64,000 nt of DNA from Granulicella sp. (GTDB taxonomy: Bacteria; Acidobacteriota; Terriglobia; Terriglobales; Acidobacteriaceae), in assembly GCA_027450185.1 (NCBI GenBank), contig DAIDKF010000003.1:62001-126000 (forward strand), read 5' to 3'. Below the pieces are notes generated by a model. It ran no database searches and was not told where the DNA came from. It saw only the letters and a program-made list of their open reading frames with translations. This document shows positions 9,313 to 18,173 of this stretch, piece after piece; positions within the stretch are counted from its first letter, which is position 1, and the number at the start of each line of letters is the position of its first letter. The position numbers and the translations under genes are program-made.

Positions 9313-11916
9313 CTATTTCACCACCAGGTTCACCAGCTTGCCCGACGACTTATCAATCACCAGATGTTTCACAATCGTCTTCCCTGCCAGTCGTGCCGCC
9401 ACCTTCTCGTCCGCGAGCGACGCAGCCTTGATTGCCACCTCGTCCGCGTCCGCAGCCAGCTTGATCACGTTCGCAAGCTTCCCATTCACTTGCACCGGAA
9501 CCTCAATCTCATTCTCGCGCGCCAACTCCGCATCGGCCACCGGCCACGGTTGCATAAACACGTCTGACCGCTCGCCCAGCTCCTGCCACAACTCCGCCGC
9601 AAGGAACGGCGCGAAGGGCACCAGCATCAGCGTCAACGTGCGCAGCAGCTCCGCAATCGTCGCGGCCGCCACATCGCCCTTGTCCATCGCCGCTTCCGCC
9701 GCGTAGATCTCATTCACCAGGATCATGATCGCTGCTATGCATGTATTGAAGTGCCAGCGCCCGCTGAAGTCCTCCGTGATCTTTGCAATCGTCTGATGCA
9801 GCGCTCGCAGCAGCGCCGCTCCCTCGACGGTTTGCCCCGCAAACTGCTCCGGTGCAATCTCGTCCCCATGCGTACTCTGCTCCAGCCGTCGCACTACCGG
9901 CGCATACTTCAACGTCAGCCGATACACCCTCGCCAGGAACCTGCTGATCCCCGCAACGCCCTCTTCCTGCCACTCCAGATCGCGATCCGGTGGCGCCGCA
10001 AACAGCGCATACATCCGCGTCGCATCCGCGCCATACTTCTCAATCATCAAGTCCGGGCTCACCACATTGCCTTTGGACTTCGACATCTTCGCCCCGTCCT
10101 TGATCACCATTCCCTGCGTAAACAGCCGCTCCGCAGGCTCCGAATTCGCAATCAACCCGAGATCGCGTATCACCTTCGTCCAGAACCGCGAGTAGATCAA
10201 ATGCAGAATCGCATGCTCCACGCCGCCGATATATTGATCGATCGGGAACCAGTGATTCGCCTTCTCGCTATCGAACGGCGCCGCGGCATTCCGCGCATCC
10301 GTATACCGGTAGAAGTACCAGCTCGAATCGACAAACGTGTCCATCGTGTCGGTCTCACGCCGTGCCGGTCCACCGCACACCGGGCACGTCGTATGCACAA
10401 ACTCCGCCACCTTGCCCAGTGGCGACCCACCCTCCTGCGTAATCTCAATCTGTTCCGGCAGCAGCACGGGCAGCGCGCTCTCGGGCAGCGCCACAACTCC
10501 ACCAGCCTTCACCCCCTCATGCCCACGCTCGCAGTACACCATGGGAATCGGAGTACCCCAATATCGCTGTCGACTCACGCCCCAGTCCTTCAGCCGGTAC
10601 GTCGTCGTCTTTTTCCCGAACCCATGCTCTTCGGCATACCTCGCCATCTTCTCCTGTGCAATCAGCGGCGTCTCGCCCGTCCACTCGCCGGAGTCCACCA
10701 GCACCGCTCCCTCTTCCTCGCCATACGGCAGCGCGTCAGACTCCTCTTTGCCACGCGCCGACACCACGCGCTTCACCGCCAGCCCATACTTCGTCGCAAA
10801 CTCAAAGTCCCGCTCATCATGCGCCGGCACGCTCATAATCGCGCCCGTCCCATAGTCCGCCAGAATATAATTTGCCACCCATATCGGCAGCGTCTCTCCG
10901 TTAAACGGATTGATCGCCTTCATCCCCGTCGCCACGCCGTGCTTCTCGATGTTTCCGATATCGCCGGTCTCGCGCGCAGCCTTCTGTTCGGCAACCATCG
11001 TCGCCACAGCCTCGGCCAGCCGCGCATCCGTCTTCACCCACTCCTTCACCAGCGCATGCTCTGGCGCCAGTTGAATCGACGTCGCACCAAAGATCGTATC
11101 GACCCTCGTCGTAAACACCGTAATCGCCGGAGTATCTGCCATCGCGCTCACGCGGAAATCAACATGCGCTCCTTCACTGCGGCCAATCCAGTTGCGCTGC
11201 ATCGTGCGTACCTTCTCAGGCCAGCCCGGCATCGTGTCGAGCCCGTCCAGCAGCTCATCCGCGTACTTCGTAATCCGCAAAAACCACTGTTCCAACTCGC
11301 GCTGCTCTACGATCTGTTCTTCATGCCGCCAGCAGCACCCGCCAACGACCTGCTCATTCGCCAGCACCGTCGCACACAGCGGGCACCAGTTCACCTTGCT
11401 CGACCGCCTGTACGCCAGCCCTTGCTCCACCATCTTCAAAAAGAACCACTGGTTCCACCGGTAGTACTCCGGCAAACACGTCGCAATCTCCGTCCCGGCC
11501 CAGTCATAGCTGTAGCCGATCCGCCGCATCTGCACCTTCATCTGCTCAATGTTCTTCAGCGTCCACTCGCGCGGCGGCGTATTGTTCTTCAGCGCTGCAT
11601 TCTCCGCCGGCAGCCCGAACGCATCCCATCCCATCGGGTGCAGCACGTTGTAGCCGCGCATCCGCATAAACCGCGCCAGCGCATCGCCGATCGCATAGTT
11701 CCGCACATGCCCCATGTGCAACTGCCCGCTCGGATACGGCAGCATCTCCAGGCAATAAAACTTCGGCTTCTCACTCTTGTGCGGCCCGGTTACAGGCTCA
11801 GCCGCATACAACTCCGGCTGCGCATCCCACTTGGCCTGCCAGCGCGGCTCAATCTCCGCGGGGTTATAGCGAACTACCTCATTCGCCTGCACGTCATTCT
11901 TCTCAATTTCTTGCAT
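9313..11916 (-). CDS. leuS: Leucyl-tRNA synthetase
   Basis: Charges tRNA-Leu with leucine. 867 residues, full length for the bacterial enzyme. Class I signatures are intact: HMGH at residues 67-70 in YPSGQLHMGHVRNYAIGDA, and KMSKS in DGAKMSKSKGNVVSPD. The CP1 editing domain is present between them, with TRVDTIFGAT and YGTGAIMSVPAHDERD, and the C-terminal end has the tRNA-contact region (VPVQVNGKLANVIKL). It starts with ATG, divergently from the carboxylesterase gene across about 115 bp that must hold both promoters. The coding strand is strongly G-skewed. Confidence 0.97.
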   Translation of the reverse strand: MQEIEKNDVQANEVVRYNPAEIEPRWQAKWDAQPELYAAEPVTGPHKSEKPKFYCLEMLPYPSGQLHMGHVRNYAIGDALARFMRMRGYNVLHPMGWDAFGLPAENAALKNNTPPREWTLKNIEQMKVQMRRIGYSYDWAGTEIATCLPEYYRWNQWFFLKMVEQGLAYRRSSKVNWCPLCATVLANEQVVGGCCWRHEEQIVEQRELEQWFLRITKYADELLDGLDTMPGWPEKVRTMQRNWIGRSEGAHVDFRVSAMADTPAITVFTTRVDTIFGATSIQLAPEHALVKEWVKTDARLAEAVATMVAEQKAARETGDIGNIEKHGVATGMKAINPFNGETLPIWVANYILADYGTGAIMSVPAHDERDFEFATKYGLAVKRVVSARGKEESDALPYGEEEGAVLVDSGEWTGETPLIAQEKMARYAEEHGFGKKTTTYRLKDWGVSRQRYWGTPIPMVYCERGHEGVKAGGVVALPESALPVLLPEQIEITQEGGSPLGKVAEFVHTTCPVCGGPARRETDTMDTFVDSSWYFYRYTDARNAAAPFDSEKANHWFPIDQYIGGVEHAILHLIYSRFWTKVIRDLGLIANSEPAERLFTQGMVIKDGAKMSKSKGNVVSPDLMIEKYGADATRMYALFAAPPDRDLEWQEEGVAGISRFLARVYRLTLKYAPVVRRLEQSTHGDEIAPEQFAGQTVEGAALLRALHQTIAKITEDFSGRWHFNTCIAAIMILVNEIYAAEAAMDKGDVAAATIAELLRTLTLMLVPFAPFLAAELWQELGERSDVFMQPWPVADAELARENEIEVPVQVNGKLANVIKLAADADEVAIKAASLADEKVAARLAGKTIVKHLVIDKSSGKLVNLVVK

Positions 11917-12031
11917 ACCTACGATTGTAAAGAAGACTGCAATCTACCGCGTCCCACCGTCTGCGCGTATCCGCATCGACTTCGCAGCAAGCCATCCCCG
12001 CTCCGTGGTAGCTTGTCTCTCGGGAGAAACC

Positions 12032-13621
12032 ATGCGCCTCCGTTGCCTGCCACCGACCTTCGCTCTCATCCTCTTCGCCACCGTCGCCTTCGCCTCGAAC
12101 CCCCTCAAAGTCAAAACCGACAAGGGTAGGGTCCAGGGCTCCTACACCACTGATCACGCCGTCCGCGCCTTCAAGGGAATTCCCTACGCCGCGCCGCCCG
12201 TCGGCAACCTCCGCTGGCAACCACCACAGCCCGCCGCCCGGTGGTTCGGCACCCTCGACGCGAAGGACTTCGGCCACCGCTGCTTCCAGTCCGGCTCCTA
12301 TCCCGACATGATCTTCCACGACCCCGGCCCCAGCGAGGACTGCCTCACCCTCAACGTCTGGACCCCGGCCCACGCCCATCCCGGCAGCCTTCCCGTCATG
12401 GTCTGGATCTACGGCGGCGGCTTCGTCACCGGCGGCACCTCCGAGGCCCGTCAGGACGGCCAGTTCCTTGCCCACCGCAACGTCGTCATCGTCAGCATGA
12501 ACTACCGCCTTGGTATCTTCGGCTTCTTCGCCCACCCCGCCCTCACCGCCGAATCTCCCCACCACGCCTCCGGCAACTACGGCCTCCTCGACCAGGCCGC
12601 CGCCCTCGCCTGGGTCTCCCGCAACATCGCCGCCTTCGGTGGCGACCCTAACAACATCACGCTCTTTGGCGAGTCCGCCGGCTCCTTCTCCGTCAGCTCC
12701 CAGATGGCCTCGCCCCTCTCCAGAAATCTCATCGCCAAAGCTATCGGCGAGAGCGGCGCCGCCTTCCACTCCAGCGGCCTCGGCTACCCCACCCTCGCCA
12801 AAGCCGAGCAGGACGACGCCGCCTTCGCCCAGTCGGCCTTCAACACCTCCAGCCTCGCCGACCTCCGCAAGCTCTCCCCTGAAGCACTCGTTCAGGCTGC
12901 CTCCGCCAAAAAAACTCCTCCGCCCCCGCGCTTCGGTCCCGATGTCGACGGCTACTTCCTGCCTCAATCCGTCCCCGATATCTACGCCGCCGGCCAGCAG
13001 GCCCACATCCCCCTCCTCGCCGGCTGGAACGCCGACGAAGTCCGCGGCATGATCGTCATGAACCCCATCAAACCCACCGTCTCCACCTTTGCCGCCCAGG
13101 CCACCAAGGACTTCGGCGCCAACGCCCAGCAGTTCCTCGCCGTCTACCCCGCCACCACCGACGCCGAAGCCACGCAATCCGCGGGCGACTTCGCCAGCGA
13201 CCGCTTCATCGTCTACTCCACCTGGGCCTGGCTCGAAGCGCAGGTCAAGACCGGCGAAGCCCCCGTCTACCGCTACCGCTTCGACCTCGGCAGCCCCGGC
13301 GACAACTTCCATCCCGCCGCCACCGGCGCCTTCCACTCCGACGACATCGAGTACGTCTTCGGCACCCTCGACTCCCGCCAGGGCGCAACCTGGCGTCCCG
13401 AGGACCGAGCCCTCTCCGACCAGATCCAGCAGTACTGGACCAACTTCGCCCGCAGCAGCGACGGCAACCCCAACGCACCCAGCCTTCCCACCTGGCCCAC
13501 CTACACCCCCGCCACCGGCTGGCAGGTCATGCACCTCAACACCCACTCCGAAGCCCAACCCGACACCCAGCGCACCCGCTACCTCTTCCTCGACAGCGTC
13601 TGGTCCAAACCCCAGCCATAG
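12032..13621 (+). CDS. Secreted type-B carboxylesterase
   Basis: 529-residue alpha/beta-hydrolase of the COesterase family. A signal peptide (FALILFATVAFAS) points to export. The family N-terminus FKGIPYAAPPVGNLRWQPPQ, the EDCLTLNVWTP signature, the oxyanion loop YGGGFVTGG and nucleophile serine in GESAGS are all present; the catalytic histidine is probably in FHSDDIEYVFG. ATG was chosen because GGGAGAAA lies just before it and the signal peptide starts there; an upstream in-frame start would bury it. The coding strand is extremely C-rich, unlike the flanking G-rich coding strands. Natural ester substrate unknown. Confidence 0.9.
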   Translation: MRLRCLPPTFALILFATVAFASNPLKVKTDKGRVQGSYTTDHAVRAFKGIPYAAPPVGNLRWQPPQPAARWFGTLDAKDFGHRCFQSGSYPDMIFHDPGPSEDCLTLNVWTPAHAHPGSLPVMVWIYGGGFVTGGTSEARQDGQFLAHRNVVIVSMNYRLGIFGFFAHPALTAESPHHASGNYGLLDQAAALAWVSRNIAAFGGDPNNITLFGESAGSFSVSSQMASPLSRNLIAKAIGESGAAFHSSGLGYPTLAKAEQDDAAFAQSAFNTSSLADLRKLSPEALVQAASAKKTPPPPRFGPDVDGYFLPQSVPDIYAAGQQAHIPLLAGWNADEVRGMIVMNPIKPTVSTFAAQATKDFGANAQQFLAVYPATTDAEATQSAGDFASDRFIVYSTWAWLEAQVKTGEAPVYRYRFDLGSPGDNFHPAATGAFHSDDIEYVFGTLDSRQGATWRPEDRALSDQIQQYWTNFARSSDGNPNAPSLPTWPTYTPATGWQVMHLNTHSEAQPDTQRTRYLFLDSVWSKPQP

Positions 13622-13627
13622 TTTGGC

Positions 13628-13648
13628 TGGTCAGAGATACGCTGACCA
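13628..13648. terminator. Hairpin after the carboxylesterase gene
   Basis: Inverted repeat TGGTCAG/CTGACCA with a 7-nt loop starts 7 bp after the stop codon. There is no T-run, so termination is uncertain. Confidence 0.35.
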
Positions 13649-13744
13649 ATCCAGCTACTACCCCGCATAAGATGTCATGAGTTGCACGAAATCGTGAGGC
13701 TGGTAGCAAGAAGCAACGCCGGGTCACACCTCACATCTCCGGCG

Positions 13745-13993
13745 TCAAAGGGAGACTCCCTTCTTCTCGAGTTCGGCCTGCAAAAGAGCCACTGTCGTCA
13801 GCTCTGGAACTCGCTGAGGGTCGAACTGCACCCCGTATTCTCCTTCAATCGCCAGCACCGCCTGCAAGTGCCGGAAGGAGTCCCAGTTGTCCAGGGTGGT
13901 GGTGCTCAGCTCCGGTGTCACCTCTTCTGGAGAGATCTCGAAGACGTCGGAGAGAAGTTCACGCAATGAGGGCGGTACTTGCGGAGAGTTCAT
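13745..13993 (-). CDS. Acyl carrier protein
   Basis: 82-residue ACP. The phosphopantetheine attachment serine is Ser39 in LDNWDSFRHLQAV, followed by the usual acidic helix and a final hydrophobic helix (ALLQAELEKKGVSL). Such stand-alone ACPs carry an acyl group as a thioester. The start lies 35 bp inside the 3' end of the FkbH-like gene, so the two are translationally linked. Pairing with FkbH suggests that this ACP is loaded with a glyceryl-type unit rather than serving fatty-acid synthesis. Partner assignment rests on context. Confidence 0.85.
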   Translation of the reverse strand: MNSPQVPPSLRELLSDVFEISPEEVTPELSTTTLDNWDSFRHLQAVLAIEGEYGVQFDPQRVPELTTVALLQAELEKKGVSL

Positions 13994-15908
13994 GTTGTTC
14001 AGTTCCTTCCATAGTGATCCATTCCGGGCTGCTCAGCGTCGCAGCCGTCAAATCAAACTCGTAAAACATTGCGTCCGTTGCAGCAGCTTCGGGCGCAGCG
14101 CAGCGAACAAATCCGTGATCGGGATAGAACGTGGCGCACGGAGTGTTCTTCTTCGTAGCAATGAACTCGCCCACAAGCCGCTTGGCTCCTGTCCGCACCG
14201 CTTGTTCCGCAATGCAGGCAAGTAGCGCAGTCTCCACTCCGCGGCCAATGACGCGGCAGGATAGCAGCAACGAATCGATGAAGCAGGCGTCTCCCCGGTT
14301 GCTGGCCAGCGCCAGTCCGACCACTCCGGCATCTCCAAAGCGGTCGCGCACCCGGACCACTACGGCCTGTCCCCCGGGCGCGGCCAGGAACTGTTCCACC
14401 TCCGCGGCTGACCGTCGCCTCGTCGTCAGGTTGAACTGATTGGTCTTGGCGAGCAGTTGTACCGCTCTTGGGAGCGGAGCCTGCAGGGCGCTCTGGAAGG
14501 TGCAGACGATCTCCATGGAGGCGAGAAACTCCTCGCGGCTTCCCGCAGAGCGAGCCAGATCCACCCTCTGCGCCTGGGCCTTGTACTCCTGCAAGCGGTT
14601 CACGTCGTCGTCCGTAATCTGGGTTGCGTCAAAAAACGGACGCTCAGACAGGAGTTCGACGAGCCTCCATGGTTCGGCAGCGGGCGCTTCCACAACGGCC
14701 ACCTCAGGCAGCTGGGTCCGAATCGCCTCGCACTCTACGGGATTGTCATCTACAAAGACAAAAGAATCCAGGCCCAGCGATAGCTCTTGAGAGAGTTCGC
14801 GCAGCGCATCGGCTTTCTCCCCCCAGCCGATCCTGAGCGCCACAAAGTCATCCAGAGAGAGTGCCAGGTCCGCGGCGCGGGTTTGAAACGCCTCCTGCAC
14901 GTCGGCTGGGTTGTTCTTGGAGACAACGGCCAGCAGGATGCCGCGTTGCGAGAGTTGCTTCAGGTATCGTTGATACTCTAGGAAGCAGTTTCCCGGGAAT
15001 GCACTTCCGGTCATGATCCCGTCCGCTCCGTCTTCTCCCAGGATTCCACCCCAAAGCGTGTTATCCAGGTCGGTGCAGAGAACCTTGCGCGGGGCGCGGA
15101 ACAGGGTTGCGAAGCTGCGCACCAGGCCACGAGCGTAGGCTGGGAAAAACTCTGCCGCAAGGGGTAGCCGTGAAGCCAGGAACATGCGCCTGTCACACCA
15201 CCGTGCTCGCCCATGGCGTGCGGCCAGCCGATCTACATCAAAGAAGACGCAGTCCGGGGTGGCGCGGCACACCTCCGCCAGCCTCTGGTTCAGGCGCAAT
15301 ACGGCGTTCATCAGGCTCTGCGGAAGGTTCGCATCTCCCACCTCGCCAGATGGGGTGATGTCCGGAATCACCAGGCCGTGCAACAGCAGACGAGCTGAGC
15401 TTCTCTCCCGAAAACTCTTCAGCAACTGCTGCATCCGAGCCGCTGCCTCCTGAATCTCCGCCTCCACGCCTGCACCCGTGCCCTCCCCGCACAAGGCCGG
15501 TAAGCGTCCCGCCACCTCTTCCAGATCCAGCGCAATCAACACCAGATCTGGCTGAAAGCGGGCGAGCTCGCTTTCCGGCTGTAGCAGTTCGCTCACATAC
15601 GAGCCGTAACCGCCTGCTTGCAGATCGAGGACGAAGCCGGACAGCACAGCCTCCGTGCTCAGGTAGGGCAATACGGGCTCAAGGGTCACGGAGCGGACCA
15701 GATAGGTTCGCAGCCGTTTCAGGCCGATTTGCTTCACCAGCGTCTCTGCTTCGGACGCAAAGCAATTGGCGCAGTACAGAACATCAGAGGCCTTGGAGGA
15801 GGCAGTCAGCAGATCACGGGCGAGCTGCACGGCGGTGCTGGCATCCCGGTTCGCCAGCGCGTCCTTGATGCACTGGCGTAGTTCGTTGCGTTTCGAATCA
15901 GCCTGCAT
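13959..15908 (-). CDS. FkbH-like HAD-IIIC protein with C-terminal acetyltransferase-like domain
   Basis: 649 residues. An N-terminal helical/SGNH-like region is followed by a HAD domain with motif I DLDNT at residues 280-284 (VLCTDLDNTLWGG), a serine motif in LLAVVSKNN and the FVDDNPVECEAI aspartates, then a GNAT-like C-terminal part (VVVRVRDRFGDAGVVGLAL). FkbH proteins take the phosphoglyceryl unit of 1,3-bisphosphoglycerate, dephosphorylate it and load glyceryl onto an ACP. The ATG chosen has GGAGGGAA five bases upstream; the longer frame reads into the preceding gene. It overlaps the ACP gene and the acetyltransferase gene, forming a tight operon. Final product unknown. Confidence 0.85.
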   Translation of the reverse strand: MQADSKRNELRQCIKDALANRDASTAVQLARDLLTASSKASDVLYCANCFASEAETLVKQIGLKRLRTYLVRSVTLEPVLPYLSTEAVLSGFVLDLQAGGYGSYVSELLQPESELARFQPDLVLIALDLEEVAGRLPALCGEGTGAGVEAEIQEAAARMQQLLKSFRERSSARLLLHGLVIPDITPSGEVGDANLPQSLMNAVLRLNQRLAEVCRATPDCVFFDVDRLAARHGRARWCDRRMFLASRLPLAAEFFPAYARGLVRSFATLFRAPRKVLCTDLDNTLWGGILGEDGADGIMTGSAFPGNCFLEYQRYLKQLSQRGILLAVVSKNNPADVQEAFQTRAADLALSLDDFVALRIGWGEKADALRELSQELSLGLDSFVFVDDNPVECEAIRTQLPEVAVVEAPAAEPWRLVELLSERPFFDATQITDDDVNRLQEYKAQAQRVDLARSAGSREEFLASMEIVCTFQSALQAPLPRAVQLLAKTNQFNLTTRRRSAAEVEQFLAAPGGQAVVVRVRDRFGDAGVVGLALASNRGDACFIDSLLLSCRVIGRGVETALLACIAEQAVRTGAKRLVGEFIATKKNTPCATFYPDHGFVRCAAPEAAATDAMFYEFDLTAATLSSPEWITMEGTEQHELSASTALIA

Positions 15909-16473
15909 CCGTTCCCTCCGTTGCCTTTGGCTTCGCATCGGCCGCTGTTTTGGCAGGCCGCATGATAATTCTCCCGGGTACACCCATCACAGTCGCGCCG
16001 GCCGGAACGTTGCTGATCACCAGGGTATTGGCGGCGATCTTCGCTCCACTGCCCACCTTGATTTTGCCCACCACAGTGGCGCCGGTGCCAATATAGATGT
16101 CGTCGCCGAGAATCGGTGCTCCCTGTCTCCCCATGGCCGACGTTCCAATGGTTACCCGGTGTGCAACGTCGCAGTTTTTTCCTAAAATGGCCTGGGGATT
16201 GATATGGACTCCTCCGATATGCCCAATATACAAGCCGGGTCCGATCGTTGCCTGAGGGTCGATGCACATCTCCATGAACACTTCACACCACTTGTTTGCA
16301 ATATAGGAGATCAGCTTCAACGGAATCCGGATCAGGAAGAACGGCTTTGCGATGTAGAGCCAGTTTCCCAGCCGGTAGCAAGCGATGGACCACACTGCTG
16401 GGTTCAGCCATAGCTCACGGCCACGGTAGCCTCGCGCCCGGTAGCGTGCCATGTCTGCTGAAAACTCGTTCAT
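15898..16473 (-). CDS. Serine O-acetyltransferase-like hexapeptide-repeat enzyme
   Basis: 191 residues with a short helical N-terminal region and a left-handed beta-helix: the hexapeptide repeats run from IDPQATIGPGLYIGH through GKNCDVAHRVTIGTS to GATVVGKIKVGSGAKIAANTLV, closing with VPAGATVMGVPGRII. It is closest in pattern to CysE-type serine acetyltransferases, but it lacks the long CysE N-terminal domain and has an extra Lys/Ala-rich tail. Its stop overlaps the start of the FkbH-like gene by 11 bp. Given the operon, it may acetylate a sugar or the ACP-bound unit rather than serine. The fold is certain, the substrate is not. Confidence 0.75.
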   Translation of the reverse strand: MNEFSADMARYRARGYRGRELWLNPAVWSIACYRLGNWLYIAKPFFLIRIPLKLISYIANKWCEVFMEMCIDPQATIGPGLYIGHIGGVHINPQAILGKNCDVAHRVTIGTSAMGRQGAPILGDDIYIGTGATVVGKIKVGSGAKIAANTLVISNVPAGATVMGVPGRIIMRPAKTAADAKPKATEGTDAG

Positions 16474-16994
16474 TCACTGGGCCTTGGTAGGAAGGTATGA
16501 CATGATGCAAAAGGCGTGTGCGCCTGAGATTATTCTATAAGCTCAAGGCTGGATCGCCGCGAACGCTATCCTGAACATCTTGAGGCCCTGACCGGCTGCT
16601 GAACAGTACCTCATCTCAAAACAGGACAGGGTGAAGCGCCTGGAGCCAACCGCATCCGGCAATCTTTCCAACTCCACATCGTCGCCACCTTCCTTACACT
16701 GCTTCTGGGACCGATTCTGCACAGCATTGCGGTGCTGGATTTGAATGTCGTGCGCAGGGCGCAGAGGCGCGTGAAGAATGAACGCGAGTTGCTGGAGGCC
16801 GCACCCCAAGCCGGCGAGTGAGCGGGAGATCATAATTTTTGCGCCGCGGGCTTGACTCCTGCCTTAATTCTGCCGATAGCCAAAAGACGATAGCTCCTCT
16901 GCCGCAGCCATCTCTTCGAGAGGGCTGCTTCTGCCGGGAGTTTTTATCTTGAGATGCTATTCGACGGGAGTGGCATAGAAAGGCGGTCGATCCG
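16474..16994. other. Gap with a gene relic
   Basis: 521 bp between the divergent acetyltransferase and PilZ genes. Apart from the relic at 16603-16821 it must hold both promoters. No -35/-10 or -24/-12 pair is convincing; TGGC...GGC at about 16972-16985 has the GG and GC one base too close for sigma-54. Confidence 0.4.
16603..16821 (+). pseudogene. C-terminal relic of a membrane protein
   Basis: An open frame with no usable start, bounded upstream by a stop, encodes a tail that looks protein-like: IRQSFQLHIVATFLTLLLGP, a membrane-type helix, then a charged helix (VVRRAQRRVKNERELLEAA) before its stop. This resembles a decayed gene end rather than random sequence, but I cannot name the family. 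Confidence 0.35.
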
Positions 16995-17738
16995 GTGGAA
17001 GAGCAGAAAGAGGAGAGGAATCAACAGCACCTGAACGACCCTGGCACCATCCTCTCTTCCTTCGAGATCGAGAGCATCATTCGGGGCCTGCAGAAGGCGC
17101 AGAGCTTTGTCACCGTGGGCGTGAACGACGGCTGGAAGATGGGCTCGATGATCCTCGAAGTGGATGGAAAGAACCGGCAGTTCATCTACGATGCAGGGCT
17201 ACAGGACCAGGCAGAGGTGCTCCTTTCCAGCCCCAGGGTCTTCTTCTACTCCACCCTGCGTGGCGCAGGGGTGCGTTTCTACGTGAGGTCCGCGACTGCG
17301 ATCACCTTTGAAGGACATCCTGCGTTGCGCTCCCCGATGCCGGAGACGCTCAAGTATATGCAGCGGCGCGATAACTTCCGAGTGCCCGTCAACAGATTAT
17401 TTCAGGCAATTGTGAAGCTGCCGGAGAGCGAGCCGGCGGTCCTTGACCTGAAGGACATCTCGGTTAGCGGCGTAGGCCTCTCCTCCCCCGCGATACAAAC
17501 CGGGATGCTGCCGCTGGAGAGTGTGGTGGACGCAAGTCTGGACTTTGCAGAGCTGGGAAGGTTGGATGTCACGCTGAAGATCATGACGCACCGCAAGGTT
17601 GAGATGCGAGGACTGTCCACGCACTTCTACGGATGCTCCTTTTGCAACGTGGACCATAAGATCGAAGGCAAGCTACAGCAACTGGTCTTCACGCTGGATC
17701 AACAGAACCGGGGAAACACCCGGAGCCGGTTGAGATAG
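16995..17738 (+). CDS. YcgR-like PilZ domain protein (c-di-GMP receptor)
   Basis: 247 residues. An N-terminal YcgR-type beta domain (SFVTVGVNDGWKMGSMILEV to FYSTLRGAGVRFYVRSAT) is followed by a PilZ domain. The c-di-GMP motif is present: the RxxxR element as QRRDNFRVPV and the D/NxSxxG element as DISVSGVGL. Such proteins slow flagella or control surface-polysaccharide machinery on binding c-di-GMP. The start is GTG. Its place next to the exopolysaccharide region, with a GGDEF-EAL enzyme at the far side, suggests c-di-GMP control of matrix production; that link is inferred. Confidence 0.85.
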   Translation: MEEQKEERNQQHLNDPGTILSSFEIESIIRGLQKAQSFVTVGVNDGWKMGSMILEVDGKNRQFIYDAGLQDQAEVLLSSPRVFFYSTLRGAGVRFYVRSATAITFEGHPALRSPMPETLKYMQRRDNFRVPVNRLFQAIVKLPESEPAVLDLKDISVSGVGLSSPAIQTGMLPLESVVDASLDFAELGRLDVTLKIMTHRKVEMRGLSTHFYGCSFCNVDHKIEGKLQQLVFTLDQQNRGNTRSRLR

Positions 17739-17762
17739 AGCAAACTAGGTGTACGGTCCTGA

Positions 17763-17990
17763 AGGCTCAAAGGCTTCCGCAGAATTTTCTCGCGTTTCGA
17801 GAAGCTCCGCATACTCTTCCTCGCCTTCCTCAACTTCGCGCTCATCGTTGAGGCCCTTAGATGGTGTGAACACTACCTGGACGCATTGCCCCTGCATTCG
17901 AGAGTTGTTCAGAGCTTCCTTATGCGTTCCGCGATGGATGTCAGGGTGACCAAGACTTACCTGCTTGCTGCCCTGCGCAAGCTGCGCTGA
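17763..17990 (+). pseudogene. IS5-type transposase C-terminal relic
   Basis: The frame after a stop at 17760-17762 reads LKGFRRIFSRFEKLRILFLA then FLNFALIVEALR. FRRI-x-RFEKL plus a hydrophobic helix is the characteristic C-terminal end of IS5-family DDE transposases. The conserved part ends near base 17865 and an unrelated run of about 40 codons follows to a stop. The catalytic domain is missing and no terminal inverted repeats were found, so the element is dead. It marks an old insertion at the edge of the exopolysaccharide region. Confidence 0.6.
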
Positions 17991-18173
17991 AAGTTTCGGA
18001 GAATGCAAGTAGCATCAACTGACTTGTCGCAACTGCACTGCTCGCGCAAGGATTGATGTCAGCATGGTTACTGTTGAATATCTATGTTCATTTTCTTATT
18101 CCATTATTGTTGCTTGTCGCAAGGATGCCCCCTTTCGAGTTGAAGACACTATAATCGGTTGGGCGAGGGATTC

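Noticed and set aside
9751-12129. Open frame of 792 codons antisense to leuS
   Set aside because: It lies opposite a certain gene, is rich in Arg, His and Leu, and has no domain; it follows from the strong base skew of the leuS coding strand.
11903-13558. Open frame of 551 codons antisense to the carboxylesterase
   Set aside because: Gly/Val/Glu-rich with no domain; a by-product of the C-rich codon use of the esterase.
13745-16473. FkbH-ACP operon as part of a polyketide cluster
   Set aside because: No ketosynthase, acyltransferase or thioesterase gene occurs in the window.
16543-16833. Minus-strand frame of 96 codons in the gap before the PilZ gene
   Set aside because: No domain or ribosome site; the opposite strand has the more protein-like relic.
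17745-18008. Minus-strand frame of 87 codons
   Set aside because: It is the reverse of the transposase relic, whose IS5 signature is on the plus strand.
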